DNA of 64,000 nt from TMED14 sp002167805. Its GTDB lineage: Bacteria > Bacteroidota > Bacteroidia > Flavobacteriales > Schleiferiaceae. This document shows, in pieces, positions 17,313-25,631 of the stretch. Each line of letters starts with the position of its first letter. The first letter of the stretch is position 1. The stretch is taken from NCBI GenBank assembly GCA_965655795.1, contig CBFHHY010000010.1:3307-67306 (forward strand), written 5' to 3'. A model generated the notes under the pieces. That model saw only the letters and a list, made by a program, of their open reading frames with translations, had not been told where the DNA came from and did no database searches. The translations under genes were made by a program, and so were the position numbers.

Positions 17313-18077
17313 ATGATTCTATCAGGACTTAGGATTGTTTTTGGTTGTATTTACCATATTTGGTACTATTTTCTGATGTTGATAAGCATATGTGGCTTAT
17401 CCCCTTGGCTCTACAGCTATTCTCATAAATCCAGCAGCTTTCAGAAATTTTATGGCTTCGCAAGACTATGGAGCGCTTGGATCCTTAATGGTATGTTCCT
17501 AATTCGAAGTGTGAAATATAAAGCCAAAATACCTTGGGATAGGCCTTATGTCATTGTTGCAAATCATACGAGCGAATTAGACGTTATGTACTGCTACCGA
17601 CTAATAAAATCACCAACGGTTTTTATTGGAAAAAAAGAATTATCAAAGATCCCTCTTTTTGGTTTTTTCTTTAAACGGTCCAGTATTTTGGTTGATAGAA
17701 AGTCTTTAAAAAGTAAAAAAAACGTTTTGGAATTATCGAGACAATATTTAAAGCGAGATATTGGGGTTTGTGTTTACCCGGAAGGTGGTATACCAAAAAA
17801 TGAAAATATTATTTTAGGTAAATTCAAACAAGGTGCTTTTAGTTTAGCTATTGAAAGTGGCGTAGATATTCTACCTGTGACTTTTGCTAATAACCGGAAA
17901 CACCTTCCTGATTTTTTTAAGGGTGGACGACCGGGGGTCATACGCGCAACCGTTCACGAACCTATTAACGTGGGAGGAATGTCAAAAAAAGATATCAATT
18001 TATTGAGTGATAAAGTTCATTCATTACTTTTGAAGGAATTAGAAACATATCGAAAAAAAGATGAAGATTACAGATAA
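17313..18077 (+). CDS. plsC: 1-acyl-sn-glycerol-3-phosphate acyltransferase
   Basis: A membrane-bound acyltransferase that makes phosphatidic acid from lysophosphatidic acid. Two N-terminal hydrophobic segments span about residues 5-40. ANHTSELDVMY at about 83-93 is the catalytic HxxxxD motif, and VYPEGGIPKN at about 153-162 is the substrate-binding EGG motif. The length of 254 is typical. Following the acetyl-CoA carboxylase genes, it extends a lipid-synthesis run. It overlaps gatC by 17 nt. Confidence 0.92.
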   Translation: MILSGLRIVFGCIYHIWYYFLMLISICGLSPWLYSYSHKSSSFQKFYGFARLWSAWILNGMFLIRSVKYKAKIPWDRPYVIVANHTSELDVMYCYRLIKSPTVFIGKKELSKIPLFGFFFKRSSILVDRKSLKSKKNVLELSRQYLKRDIGVCVYPEGGIPKNENIILGKFKQGAFSLAIESGVDILPVTFANNRKHLPDFFKGGRPGVIRATVHEPINVGGMSKKDINLLSDKVHSLLLKELETYRKKDEDYR

Positions 18078-18351
18078 TGAAATTCAAAATTTGGCACACC
18101 TTGCGAGACTAGAATTAAATAAGTCGGAATCTGTGAAAATGAAAAAAGATTTAAGCAAAATTTTAGACTTCGTAGCAGCCATTGAGGAAATTGATATTAA
18201 AAATGTTGAACCCTTGGTATACATGACAGATTCTGAAAATGTACTAAGGAATGATATTATCTCTTCTAGATTAAGCTTAGAAAAAGTAATGAAAAATAAT
18301 CCTAACCAAGGTTCTAATTATTTTACAGTTCCTAAAGTTATTGATAAATAA
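18061..18351 (+). CDS. gatC: Aspartyl/glutamyl-tRNA amidotransferase subunit C
   Basis: A small scaffold subunit of GatCAB, which converts misacylated Glu-tRNA-Gln (and Asp-tRNA-Asn) to the amide form. The 96 residues show the family pattern: NLAHLARLELNKSE at the start, LSKILDFVAAIEEIDIKNVEPL in the middle, and the conserved LRND segment. gatA and gatB are not adjacent, which is common in Bacteroidota. It overlaps plsC by 17 nt. Confidence 0.94.
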   Translation: MKITDNEIQNLAHLARLELNKSESVKMKKDLSKILDFVAAIEEIDIKNVEPLVYMTDSENVLRNDIISSRLSLEKVMKNNPNQGSNYFTVPKVIDK

Positions 18352-18413
18352 AGTGACATTTCTAAGCTGCAAATTCGTATCTTTTTGAACTCAAAATCTA
18401 TTAATTAAAACTC

Positions 18414-19400
18414 ATGCTACAAAGCCTCATCATTCTCTCTTTTCTATCAATTTTTGTGATTTTCTTATTGGCCAAAGGCATTAGAATTGTTAAGCAATCT
18501 GAAGCCATGATTGTGGAAAGGCTAGGGAAATATCATAAAACATTAGAATCTGGGATTAATATCATCATTCCTATTATTGACCAGCCGCGACAAATTTCGT
18601 GGAGATATAGTGAAACTGGTTTCAATGGCGACGTTATCTCCGTCTTTAAAATGAGAGATCGAATTGACCTTCGAGAAAATGTTTATGATTTTCCAAAACA
18701 AAATGTTATTACCCGAGACAACGTAGTTACGGAGATTAATGCTCTTATATATTTCCAAATAATGGACCCAATTAAGTCCGTATATGAAATTGGTAATCTT
18801 CCAAGTGCAATCGAAAAGCTCACTCAAACAACTTTAAGAAATGTAGTGGGTGAACTGGATCTCGATCAATCTCTATCGAGCAGAGACACTATTAATACAA
18901 AACTTCGCACTATTCTTGATGATGCTACCAATAAATGGGGTGTAAAAGTGAATAGAGTAGAGCTGCAAGACATAAATCCACCTCAAGAAATTCGTGAAGC
19001 GATGGAAAAACAAATGCGTGCTGAAAGAGACCGACGAGCTACAGTTTTAGAAGCAGAAGGAGAGAAGACAAGCCAAATACTCACAGCGGAAGGACAGCGT
19101 GAATCCGATATTCAACGTGCTGAAGGTGAAAAAAGAGCAGCCATACTAGAAGCTGAAGGTCAAGCAGAGGCGCGAATACGAATTGCAGAAGCAGAAGCTG
19201 CAGCCATAAAACTTGTCTCTGATGAGATTAAAGGATTTTCAGGAGACCCCGTTCAATATCTAATTGCTCAACGCTATCTTGAAACTTTACAAGAAATGAC
19301 TTCTGGTAAAGATAACAAAACGGTATACCTACCATATGAAGCCTCTGGAGTTCTGAGCTCGTTAGGAGGTATAAAAGGAATTTTAGAAGGAAAATCATAA
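18414..19400 (+). CDS. SPFH/stomatin-like membrane protein (QmcA type)
   Basis: A membrane-anchored scaffold of the stomatin/prohibitin/flotillin family, thought to organise membrane microdomains and proteases. A single N-terminal anchor spans residues 3-22. The SPFH domain follows, starting VKQSEAMIVERLGKYHKTLESG and including RDNVVTEINALIYFQIMDP. A long Glu/Ala-rich repeated segment (about 195-275) should form a coiled coil. The length of 328 is typical. Its usual partner, an NfeD protein, is at 20705 but is separated by a transporter gene. Confidence 0.92.
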   Translation: MLQSLIILSFLSIFVIFLLAKGIRIVKQSEAMIVERLGKYHKTLESGINIIIPIIDQPRQISWRYSETGFNGDVISVFKMRDRIDLRENVYDFPKQNVITRDNVVTEINALIYFQIMDPIKSVYEIGNLPSAIEKLTQTTLRNVVGELDLDQSLSSRDTINTKLRTILDDATNKWGVKVNRVELQDINPPQEIREAMEKQMRAERDRRATVLEAEGEKTSQILTAEGQRESDIQRAEGEKRAAILEAEGQAEARIRIAEAEAAAIKLVSDEIKGFSGDPVQYLIAQRYLETLQEMTSGKDNKTVYLPYEASGVLSSLGGIKGILEGKS

Positions 19401-19465
19401 ACTCATTTAAATAAAAAGATTTTATTTCTAACCTTTTAGCTCTTGCCTAAAAACTATTTTCTTAT

Positions 19466-20695
19466 TTGAAAAATCGTAAAGCCGCTGTTGGCTTCATTTT
19501 CGTAACCCTTTTACTTGATGTTATTGGACTGGGTATAATTATACCTGTAATACCATCTTTGATTCAAGAGCTCACTGGGGAGGGTTTATCTGAAGCTTCT
19601 CGATATGGCGGTTGGCTAATTGCATCTTATGCGATTATTCAATTTTTGTGCGCTCCAATTGTTGGGTCTTTAAGCGATAAATATGGTAGAAGACCTATTT
19701 TACTATTGTCTCTACTTGGGTTTGGAATAGATTATCTAGTTATAGCATTCGCACCTTCAATTGGTTGGCTTTTTTTAGCACGAATTATTGCAGGTTTTTT
19801 TGGCGCTTCTTTTACAACTGGTGCTGCCTACATTGCAGATGTAAGCTCACCTGAAAAAAAATCGCAAAATTTCGGATTGTTAGGAGTAGCATTCGGTTTA
19901 GGATTTATTGTTGGGCCCGTGATGGGCGGGGTATTGGGTGAAATTGGTCCTCGTATACCTTTTTTCACTGCTGCATTTCTTTCTTTTTTTAATCTTATTT
20001 ATGGTTATTTTATCCTTCCCGAATCATTAGAGAAAAAAAATAGGCGAGAATTTAAATGGTCTCAAGCAAATCCCTTAGGCTCTTTAAATACTCTTAAAAA
20101 ATATCCAAGTGTTTTAGGCCTGGTTGGAGCCTTAACATTTATATATCTGGCTTCTTATGCTGTTCAAGGAACATGGACATACTTCTCTATGGAGAAATTT
20201 AATTGGTCTGAGAGTGTAGTCGGCTACTCTCTTGGTTTTGTAGGAATTATGAGTGCACTTGTACAAGGTGTACTTATTAGAGTAATAATCCCAAAAATTG
20301 GGGAGTACAATACGATGATAGTTGGAATAATATTAAATATCCTAGGGAGTATTCTTTTTTCAATTGCGACTGAAGGCTGGATGTTGTTTTGCTTTATAGT
20401 CCCTTATTCATTGGGTGGACTTGCCGGGCCTGCCATTCAGGGAATACTTTCTAATCAGATCCCAGAAAACGAACAGGGCCAACTTCAAGGGGCGCTTACA
20501 AGTATGATGTCTGCAACGGGTATTTTTGGCCCCTTGCTGATGACATCCATTTTCTCTTATTTCACCTCAAATAACTCTCCCATTTACTTTCCTGGAGCCC
20601 CATTCATAGCAGGAGCAATACTTGTTTCAGTTTGTTTATTGATTATTTTGAAAAAGGGACGATTAAAAATAATAGGCAAGCCAATTAATGATTAA
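19466..20695 (+). CDS. MFS transporter, TetA-like subgroup
   Basis: A 12-helix inner-membrane proton antiporter of the TCR/Tet-like drug-exporter group; the substrate is unknown. The N-terminus LLLDVIGLGIIIPVIPSLIQ is characteristic of TetA-like proteins, and GSLSDKYGRRPILL between helices 2 and 3 is MFS motif A. The length of 409 is standard. The best-fitting start is a TTG at 19466; no ATG lies near it. It sits between the SPFH gene and its NfeD partner, 9 nt before the latter. Resistance to tetracycline cannot be assumed from this. Confidence 0.86.
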   Translation: MKNRKAAVGFIFVTLLLDVIGLGIIIPVIPSLIQELTGEGLSEASRYGGWLIASYAIIQFLCAPIVGSLSDKYGRRPILLLSLLGFGIDYLVIAFAPSIGWLFLARIIAGFFGASFTTGAAYIADVSSPEKKSQNFGLLGVAFGLGFIVGPVMGGVLGEIGPRIPFFTAAFLSFFNLIYGYFILPESLEKKNRREFKWSQANPLGSLNTLKKYPSVLGLVGALTFIYLASYAVQGTWTYFSMEKFNWSESVVGYSLGFVGIMSALVQGVLIRVIIPKIGEYNTMIVGIILNILGSILFSIATEGWMLFCFIVPYSLGGLAGPAIQGILSNQIPENEQGQLQGALTSMMSATGIFGPLLMTSIFSYFTSNNSPIYFPGAPFIAGAILVSVCLLIILKKGRLKIIGKPIND

Positions 20696-20704
20696 ATTTA
20701 TAAA

Positions 20705-21136
20705 ATGATAGAGGGATTTTCACATGTTACAATTTGGTTTGCAATAGGAGTTATCTTATTAGTTCTTGAAATGTTTACACCTGGGTTTTTTTTAGCGAGC
20801 ATAGCGCTAGGTGCTTTCTTAGCTTCCCTTACTGCAAGGCTCGGGGGTGAACCAATTTATCAACTTCTGGCGTTTGTTATTGGTGGGGGAATTTCATTAA
20901 TATCTATTCGTCCATTATTTAGAAAATATCTGCAAGCTACCGGAACAAAAACCAATGCAGATAGGATGATTGGGAAATTAAGTATAGTAGAATTTGATGT
21001 AAAAGCGGGCGATCGCTTCTATTCAAAAATAGATGGCGTCCCATGGGATTGTATATGCAATAGTCCCCTTTCAAAAGGAGATAAAGTCAAAGTAATTTCT
21101 ATTGACAGCACTCTTTTAAATACAGAAAAAATTTAA
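20705..21136 (+). CDS. NfeD-like membrane protein
   Basis: A short NfeD protein with N-terminal membrane helices (about 8-75, LLVLEMFTPGFFLASIALG and LLAFVIGGGISLISI) and a C-terminal OB-fold (about 90-143) ending in GDKVKVISIDSTLL. NfeD proteins usually work next to SPFH proteins in membrane quality control. It lacks the ClpP-like protease domain of long NfeD forms. Its SPFH partner is two genes upstream. Confidence 0.9.
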   Translation: MIEGFSHVTIWFAIGVILLVLEMFTPGFFLASIALGAFLASLTARLGGEPIYQLLAFVIGGGISLISIRPLFRKYLQATGTKTNADRMIGKLSIVEFDVKAGDRFYSKIDGVPWDCICNSPLSKGDKVKVISIDSTLLNTEKI

Positions 21137-21238
21137 GATATATAAAGTTAAATTGTCTTTTTTAAAAATTTATTAGTGTGAGTTCAGAAAAAAAGACTTT
21201 TCTTTGCACACATTAATTTCTCAGATCACCAATATAAA

Positions 21239-21430
21239 ATGAAAAACGGAACAGTAAAATTCTTCGATGCAACCAAAGGTTTTGGTTTTATCAAGGATAA
21301 TGATGGCGAAGGAGATTTCTTCGTTCATATCACGGGAACACTCGAACCAATCGCTGATGGCGATGAAGTTGAGTTTGAGTTGAAGGAAGGTAAAAGAGGT
21401 ATGCAGGCAGCTAATGTTCGCAAACTTTAA
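21239..21430 (+). CDS. Cold-shock domain protein
   Basis: A 63-residue single OB-fold nucleic-acid-binding protein. KGFGFI is RNP1 and DFFVH is RNP2. The N-terminus GTVKFFDATKG is canonical. Such proteins act as RNA chaperones and anti-terminators. The 102-nt leader and a strong terminator make it a single-gene unit, as is common for csp genes. Confidence 0.95.
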   Translation: MKNGTVKFFDATKGFGFIKDNDGEGDFFVHITGTLEPIADGDEVEFELKEGKRGMQAANVRKL

Positions 21431-21452
21431 AAAAATTTTCTATCAAAAAATT

Positions 21453-21480
21453 AAAAGCGCCTTAATAGGCGCTTTTTTTT
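21453..21480 (+). terminator. Bidirectional terminator between csp and sugar permease
   Basis: GCGCCT (21457-21462) pairs with AGGCGC (21467-21472), extended by AAAA/TTTT, and is followed by eight T residues. The minus strand also has a T-rich tail, so it can stop both convergent transcripts. It overlaps the last codon of the minus-strand permease gene. Confidence 0.9.
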
Positions 21481-22858
21481 ATCCACGAATAGCTTTTTCA
21501 TCTGATATCCAAAATGTAGATATAGCAGCAATCATTAAGCATATGCCTGCTAGAACCATAGCATAAATAGCCTCACTACCTAGAAATTTATATAGTGGGC
21601 TTAGAAATTTTGCTGCCAAAATTTGCGGAAAAACAATAAACATGTTAAATATTCCCATGTAAACACCCATTTTTTTTGATTCAATAAATGAACTCAACAT
21701 GGCGTATGGCATGCTAAGTATTGAACCCCAGGAGATCCCAATCATTATGAAACTTAGAGATAAAATCTTAGAATCATTTATCCAATACATGCTTAAAAAA
21801 CCAATACCTCCTATCGTAAGTGATCCAAAATGTAGTAGTTTTCTATTAATTGATCTCTTTGCAGTGTAAAAAGTTAATAATAAAGCAAAAAACATAGAAC
21901 TTAGACCATAGTAACCCATTTGAGCCCCCACTTGATCTGCTGCATTATTATATGATTTATCTGCATCTTCATAAATTATTTTTTCTGATTCAGAAGAATT
22001 CGACCAAATTATTTGGGCAGGCTTGGGAGCGTCGTAAACATGCTCAGTGAGAGCAGGAATAGCTAAAGCCCACATACTAAAAAATGCAAACCAAGAAAAA
22101 AATTGAATTAAACCTAATTTTTTCATCGCCAAAGGCATATTCAAAATATTGCCAATTAATTCTGATGCTATTTGAGAAATTTTTAATTTCTTTTTTCTTT
22201 CTTTTTTAAATTCAGCTATGTTTTCAGGGGGAGATTCGGAAGTCGTGAGTACTGTATAAATAATGGATATCAAAAAAACAAAAGCCCCTACTGAAAAAGC
22301 CATTTTTACTGATAATGGGACCTCTCCGGGTTGAGAAATATTTGTTACTCCCATTTTATTAATTATTAGCGGCAAGCTTGATGCTACCCATGTGCCAACC
22401 CCAATAATTAGTGTTTGTGTTACGAATCCATAACTTCTTTGAGAAATTGGAAGTTTATCCGCAACTAAAGCCCTAAAGGGCTCCATTGATATATTAATGG
22501 AGGCATCTAAAACCCATAGCCCACCAGCAGCAACCCAGAGAGCTGGACTGTGGGGTATAAAAAAGAGAGTTAGGCTAGCAAGAATTGCCCCTATTAGAAA
22601 GTAGGGTCGGCGACGCCCAAATCTAGAACTCCAGGTATTATCACTTAAATAGCCGATTATTGGCTGAACAATCAGTCCTGTTAAGGGCGCAGCAATCCAT
22701 AGCATAGGTATTTCTTCCTCCCCAGCTCCTAAATTTTGAAATATCCGACTCATAAAGCCACCCTGTAAAGCAAATCCAAATTGGATTCCTAGAAACCCAA
22801 AACTCATATTCCAAATCTGGAAAAAGGTTAGCTTATCTTTTTTTGAATTAGATCTCAT
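21479..22858 (-). CDS. SLC45-like MFS sugar (probably maltose) permease
   Basis: An inner-membrane sugar:cation symporter of 459 residues with about 12 helices. GYLSDNTWSSRFGRRRPY is the motif-A variant (RxGRRRPY) of the SLC45/sucrose-symporter group. Helix 1 has FGFLGIQFGFALQGGFMSRIF, typical of Bacteroidota maltodextrin permeases. It is encoded 2 nt after the Nudix regulator and divergent from the phosphorylase operon, so maltose or short maltodextrins are the likely cargo. The substrate is inferred from context. Confidence 0.85.
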   Translation of the reverse strand: MRSNSKKDKLTFFQIWNMSFGFLGIQFGFALQGGFMSRIFQNLGAGEEEIPMLWIAAPLTGLIVQPIIGYLSDNTWSSRFGRRRPYFLIGAILASLTLFFIPHSPALWVAAGGLWVLDASINISMEPFRALVADKLPISQRSYGFVTQTLIIGVGTWVASSLPLIINKMGVTNISQPGEVPLSVKMAFSVGAFVFLISIIYTVLTTSESPPENIAEFKKERKKKLKISQIASELIGNILNMPLAMKKLGLIQFFSWFAFFSMWALAIPALTEHVYDAPKPAQIIWSNSSESEKIIYEDADKSYNNAADQVGAQMGYYGLSSMFFALLLTFYTAKRSINRKLLHFGSLTIGGIGFLSMYWINDSKILSLSFIMIGISWGSILSMPYAMLSSFIESKKMGVYMGIFNMFIVFPQILAAKFLSPLYKFLGSEAIYAMVLAGICLMIAAISTFWISDEKAIRG

Positions 22859-22860
22859 TA

Positions 22861-23547
22861 TTATAATGAAAGTCGATCCTTATTCCAGGAATAAAGGCGG
22901 GCAGGCTTATGAAAGACTCCTGTTTGTTTCTCATCTAAAGGGATAACCCAAGAGTCATTCAATGCTTTTTTCCTAAAATTTCTTTTATCAAATGAAGAGT
23001 TTAAAATCGACTCATGTAATGATTGAACTTGCGTCAATGTAAATTTTTCTGGCAGTAATTCATGGCCTACCCTTAACTCTCTCACATCATTTCTAAGCTT
23101 ATTTAATGCAGTGGTCACAATTTCCGAGTGATCAAATGCCAATTCTGGAATGTCTTGAACTTCCTGCCATAGAACACGCTCAGCGAAACTTGAAGCTGAT
23201 GGATTAAAGTCCGACATCTTAACAAGAGCATAATAAGCAATTGTAATAACTCTAGCCTCCGGATTACTTCGATTACTTTGTAACCAGGGTAAATCCTTTA
23301 TGTTTTTAACTCGGTCTGGATCTCCAAATGCACCACTTTGTCTCAAGTATAGACCGCTCAAGCTTGTTAACTCCCTTAAAACACGTTGCGCTGCATTATC
23401 TAAATTTTCATCTTCTTCTAGATGATCTCCAGGCAGTGCAAATTTTCTAGATTGCCCAACATCTTTTTGCTCGATTAGCAAAACGTTTAAGTTTTGACCG
23501 TCGAAACCAAAAACAACGCAATCAACAGAAATATTGGGATTTATCAT
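22861..23547 (-). CDS. Nudix-domain transcriptional regulator (NrtR-like)
   Basis: A 228-residue regulator with an N-terminal Nudix-fold sensor (about 1-145) and a C-terminal winged helix (about 150-228; KFTLTQVQSLHESILNSSFD, then RRNFRKK-like basic helix). The Nudix box is degenerate: where an active hydrolase has REUxEE, this has RVLREL, losing two of three key Glu. It should therefore bind a sugar-type ligand rather than hydrolyse one. Relatives such as AraR of Bacteroides control sugar genes. Divergent from pfkA-gap-GH65 and cotranscribed with the permease, it is the likely local repressor or activator, replacing the LacI- or SusR-type regulators of other maltodextrin loci. Confidence 0.85.
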   Translation of the reverse strand: MINPNISVDCVVFGFDGQNLNVLLIEQKDVGQSRKFALPGDHLEEDENLDNAAQRVLRELTSLSGLYLRQSGAFGDPDRVKNIKDLPWLQSNRSNPEARVITIAYYALVKMSDFNPSASSFAERVLWQEVQDIPELAFDHSEIVTTALNKLRNDVRELRVGHELLPEKFTLTQVQSLHESILNSSFDKRNFRKKALNDSWVIPLDEKQTGVFHKPARLYSWNKDRLSL

Positions 23548-23553
23548 ACGTAC

Positions 23554-23565
23554 TTACAAATGTAA
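23554..23565. promoter_or_regulatory. Palindrome TTACAAATGTAA, candidate operator of the Nudix regulator
   Basis: Perfect inverted repeat TTACA-AA-TGTAA located 7 nt upstream of the Nudix regulator start. It overlaps the regulator's TACATTTG -7 box on the minus strand (23557-23564). Such overlap fits autoregulation. A looser copy, GTATA then TACAC spaced by three bases, lies near the divergent pfkA -7 box. The binding protein is inferred from position. Confidence 0.45.
23557..23564 (-). promoter_or_regulatory. -7 box of the Nudix regulator-permease operon (TACATTTG)
   Basis: Full match to TAnnTTTG on the minus strand, ending 9 nt before the regulator ATG. No TTG lies 17-23 nt upstream. The box is embedded in the palindrome at 23554-23565. 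Confidence 0.45.
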
Positions 23566-23587
23566 TTACAACACTATTCATTTCCCT

Positions 23588-23621
23588 TTGATTAGTTAGG
23601 GTATATTTTACACTATCTTTG
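23588..23621 (+). promoter_or_regulatory. Promoter of the pfkA-gap-maltose phosphorylase operon
   Basis: TTG at 23588-23590 and TATCTTTG at 23614-23621, spaced by 23 nt, at the long end of the usual range. The predicted leader is about 8 nt. It is divergent from the regulator gene across an 88-nt gap. Confidence 0.55.
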
Positions 23622-23635
23622 AGGATTCTTTTTTT

Positions 23636-24613
23636 ATGACATTAAATAATTTAGCTATTTTAACTTCAGGAGGAGACTCCCCCGGCATGAATGCTGCCAT
23701 TCGAGCTGTTGTGAGAACTGGAGTGTTCTATAAAAAAAGAGTTTTTGGAGTCCAGAGAGGTTATGATGGGCTAATCCAAAATGATTTTAGAGCTTTGGAC
23801 GCGAGAAGTGTAAAGGGTATACTTTCTCGAGGTGGAACAATATTAAAATCTGCGAGGAGCGAAGCATTTCGCACAAAAAAAGGAAGAGAAGCCGCAGCTT
23901 ACAACTTGAATAAAAACAATATCAACGCACTAATTGTAATTGGTGGGGATGGTACTTTTACGGGGGCTCATTTATTGCATAAAGAATTTGGTTTCCCCAT
24001 AATAGGAATCCCTGGAACAATTGATAATGACCTTTATGGAACTGATAACACTATTGGGTATGACACTGCTAACAATACAGTTGTAAAATGCATTGATAAA
24101 ATTCGTGATACGGCTAATAGTCATAACCGTCTTTTTATAGTCGAAGTAATGGGAAGAGATTCCGGATTTATAGCCCTTAGCGCTGGAGTGGCGACTGGGG
24201 CATTAGATGTAGTACTCCCGGAAACCGCGACCAACTTCGATAGAATGTTTGATGCTGTGCAAAGGGGAGTCAAAAATAAAAAAACAAGTAATATAATTGT
24301 TGTTGCAGAGGGGAATAAGCTAGGTACGCCATTTGAAATTTCTCAAAAACTTATTAATAAGTATCCTCATTTAGATATTAAAGTCACAGTTCTAGGCCAT
24401 GTTCAACGCGGAGGCTCTCCTTCAACATTAGATCGTGTTAATGCAAGTGTTATGGGGGTTGCAGCTGTAGAAAATCTAATAAATGGTAAGTCTGATGTGA
24501 TGGTCGGAATTGTCAATAATAAAGTTAAATGCACATCGCTAGAGAGATCAATTAATAACAATGCCTCAATTAATTTCGAGCTTGAAAGAATATCTAAAAT
24601 TTTATCTACCTAA
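23636..24613 (+). CDS. pfkA: 6-phosphofructokinase, ATP-dependent type
   Basis: The committing kinase of glycolysis (fructose-6-phosphate to fructose-1,6-bisphosphate), cytosolic. TSGGDSPGMNAAIRAVVR is the N-terminal ATP-binding stretch. GGDGTFTGA has Gly rather than Asp after GGD, and PGTIDND has Gly rather than Lys before TID; both favour ATP over pyrophosphate as donor. The length of 325 matches bacterial PfkA. It is first in a seven-gene carbohydrate run, directly linking maltodextrin breakdown to glycolysis. Confidence 0.96.
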   Translation: MTLNNLAILTSGGDSPGMNAAIRAVVRTGVFYKKRVFGVQRGYDGLIQNDFRALDARSVKGILSRGGTILKSARSEAFRTKKGREAAAYNLNKNNINALIVIGGDGTFTGAHLLHKEFGFPIIGIPGTIDNDLYGTDNTIGYDTANNTVVKCIDKIRDTANSHNRLFIVEVMGRDSGFIALSAGVATGALDVVLPETATNFDRMFDAVQRGVKNKKTSNIIVVAEGNKLGTPFEISQKLINKYPHLDIKVTVLGHVQRGGSPSTLDRVNASVMGVAAVENLINGKSDVMVGIVNNKVKCTSLERSINNNASINFELERISKILST

Positions 24614-24628
24614 TTAAATTAATAAAAA

Positions 24629-25621
24629 ATGAAAAAAATCGCAATCAATGGGTTCGGTCGAATTGGTCGACTTGCTTTTAGAAATTTATTAGAGAAAAAA
24701 AACCTGGAAGTAATTGCCATTAATGACCTTACAGATACACCAACACTTGCGCATCTCCTTAAATACGATAGTGCTCACGGAATTTTCCCCGGTGATGTTA
24801 AACATACCAATAATAGCTTGATCATAAACGGTAAAGAAATAAAAATAACAGCTATAAAAAACCCATCTGAACTCCCTTGGAGAGAGTTAAATATCGATAT
24901 GGTTGTCGAGTCAACTGGACTATTTACATCCGCAGAACAACTTCAGATGCACATTGCTGCAGGTGCTAAAAAAGTTGGTTTGTCAGCGCCAGCAAAAGGA
25001 AATGTCAAAACTATAGTTCTTGGAGTAAATGATCATCTCTTAACATCTTCAGATTTGATATTAAGTAACGCTTCGTGCACAACCAATTGTCTCGCGCCAA
25101 TGATGAAAGTTTTAAACGATAACTTCGGGGTTAACAAAGGATATATGTTAACTGTTCATGCTTATACTAATGATCAAAATATTCAAGACGCACCCCATAA
25201 AGACCTGCGAAGAGCAAGGGCTGCCGGAATAAATATGATTCCAACAACAACAGGTGCAGCGAAAGCTGTAGGTCTTGTTTTGCCTGAACTTGAAGGGAAA
25301 TTAGATGGTTATGCCATCCGAGTTCCTGTCATCACCGGATCTGCCACAGATATAACTGTGGAATTAAATAAAAACGTTACAAAAGAAGAGGTGAATGTCG
25401 CAATGAAAACTGCTGCAGAAACTTATTTAAAAGGAGTGATGCAGTATACAGAAGACCTTATTGTTTCATCAGACATTGTTGGGAACACTCATTCGTGTAT
25501 TTTTGACTCAGGTATTACCTCAGCAAATGAAAACTTAGTTAAAATCATGGGATGGTATGATAATGAAGCCGGCTACTCTGCAAGAATGGCAGACATTACG
25601 GAGCATTTTGTGAATTTATAA
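24629..25621 (+). CDS. gapA: Glyceraldehyde-3-phosphate dehydrogenase, type I
   Basis: A cytosolic glycolytic enzyme. INGFGRIGRLAFR is the NAD-binding start, and INDLTDTPTLAHLLKYDS provides the Asp that selects NAD. SNASCTTNCLAP holds the catalytic Cys, and the substrate site is in the MLTVHAYTNDQ segment. The length of 330 is standard. It lies 15 nt after pfkA. Confidence 0.97.
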   Translation: MKKIAINGFGRIGRLAFRNLLEKKNLEVIAINDLTDTPTLAHLLKYDSAHGIFPGDVKHTNNSLIINGKEIKITAIKNPSELPWRELNIDMVVESTGLFTSAEQLQMHIAAGAKKVGLSAPAKGNVKTIVLGVNDHLLTSSDLILSNASCTTNCLAPMMKVLNDNFGVNKGYMLTVHAYTNDQNIQDAPHKDLRRARAAGINMIPTTTGAAKAVGLVLPELEGKLDGYAIRVPVITGSATDITVELNKNVTKEEVNVAMKTAAETYLKGVMQYTEDLIVSSDIVGNTHSCIFDSGITSANENLVKIMGWYDNEAGYSARMADITEHFVNL

Positions 25622-25631
25622 TTACCCCGCT

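Noticed and set aside
19466..20695. TetA-like transporter as a tetracycline-resistance gene
   Set aside because: Helix 1 and motif A only define the broad drug-exporter group; no mobile-element context or regulator is present.
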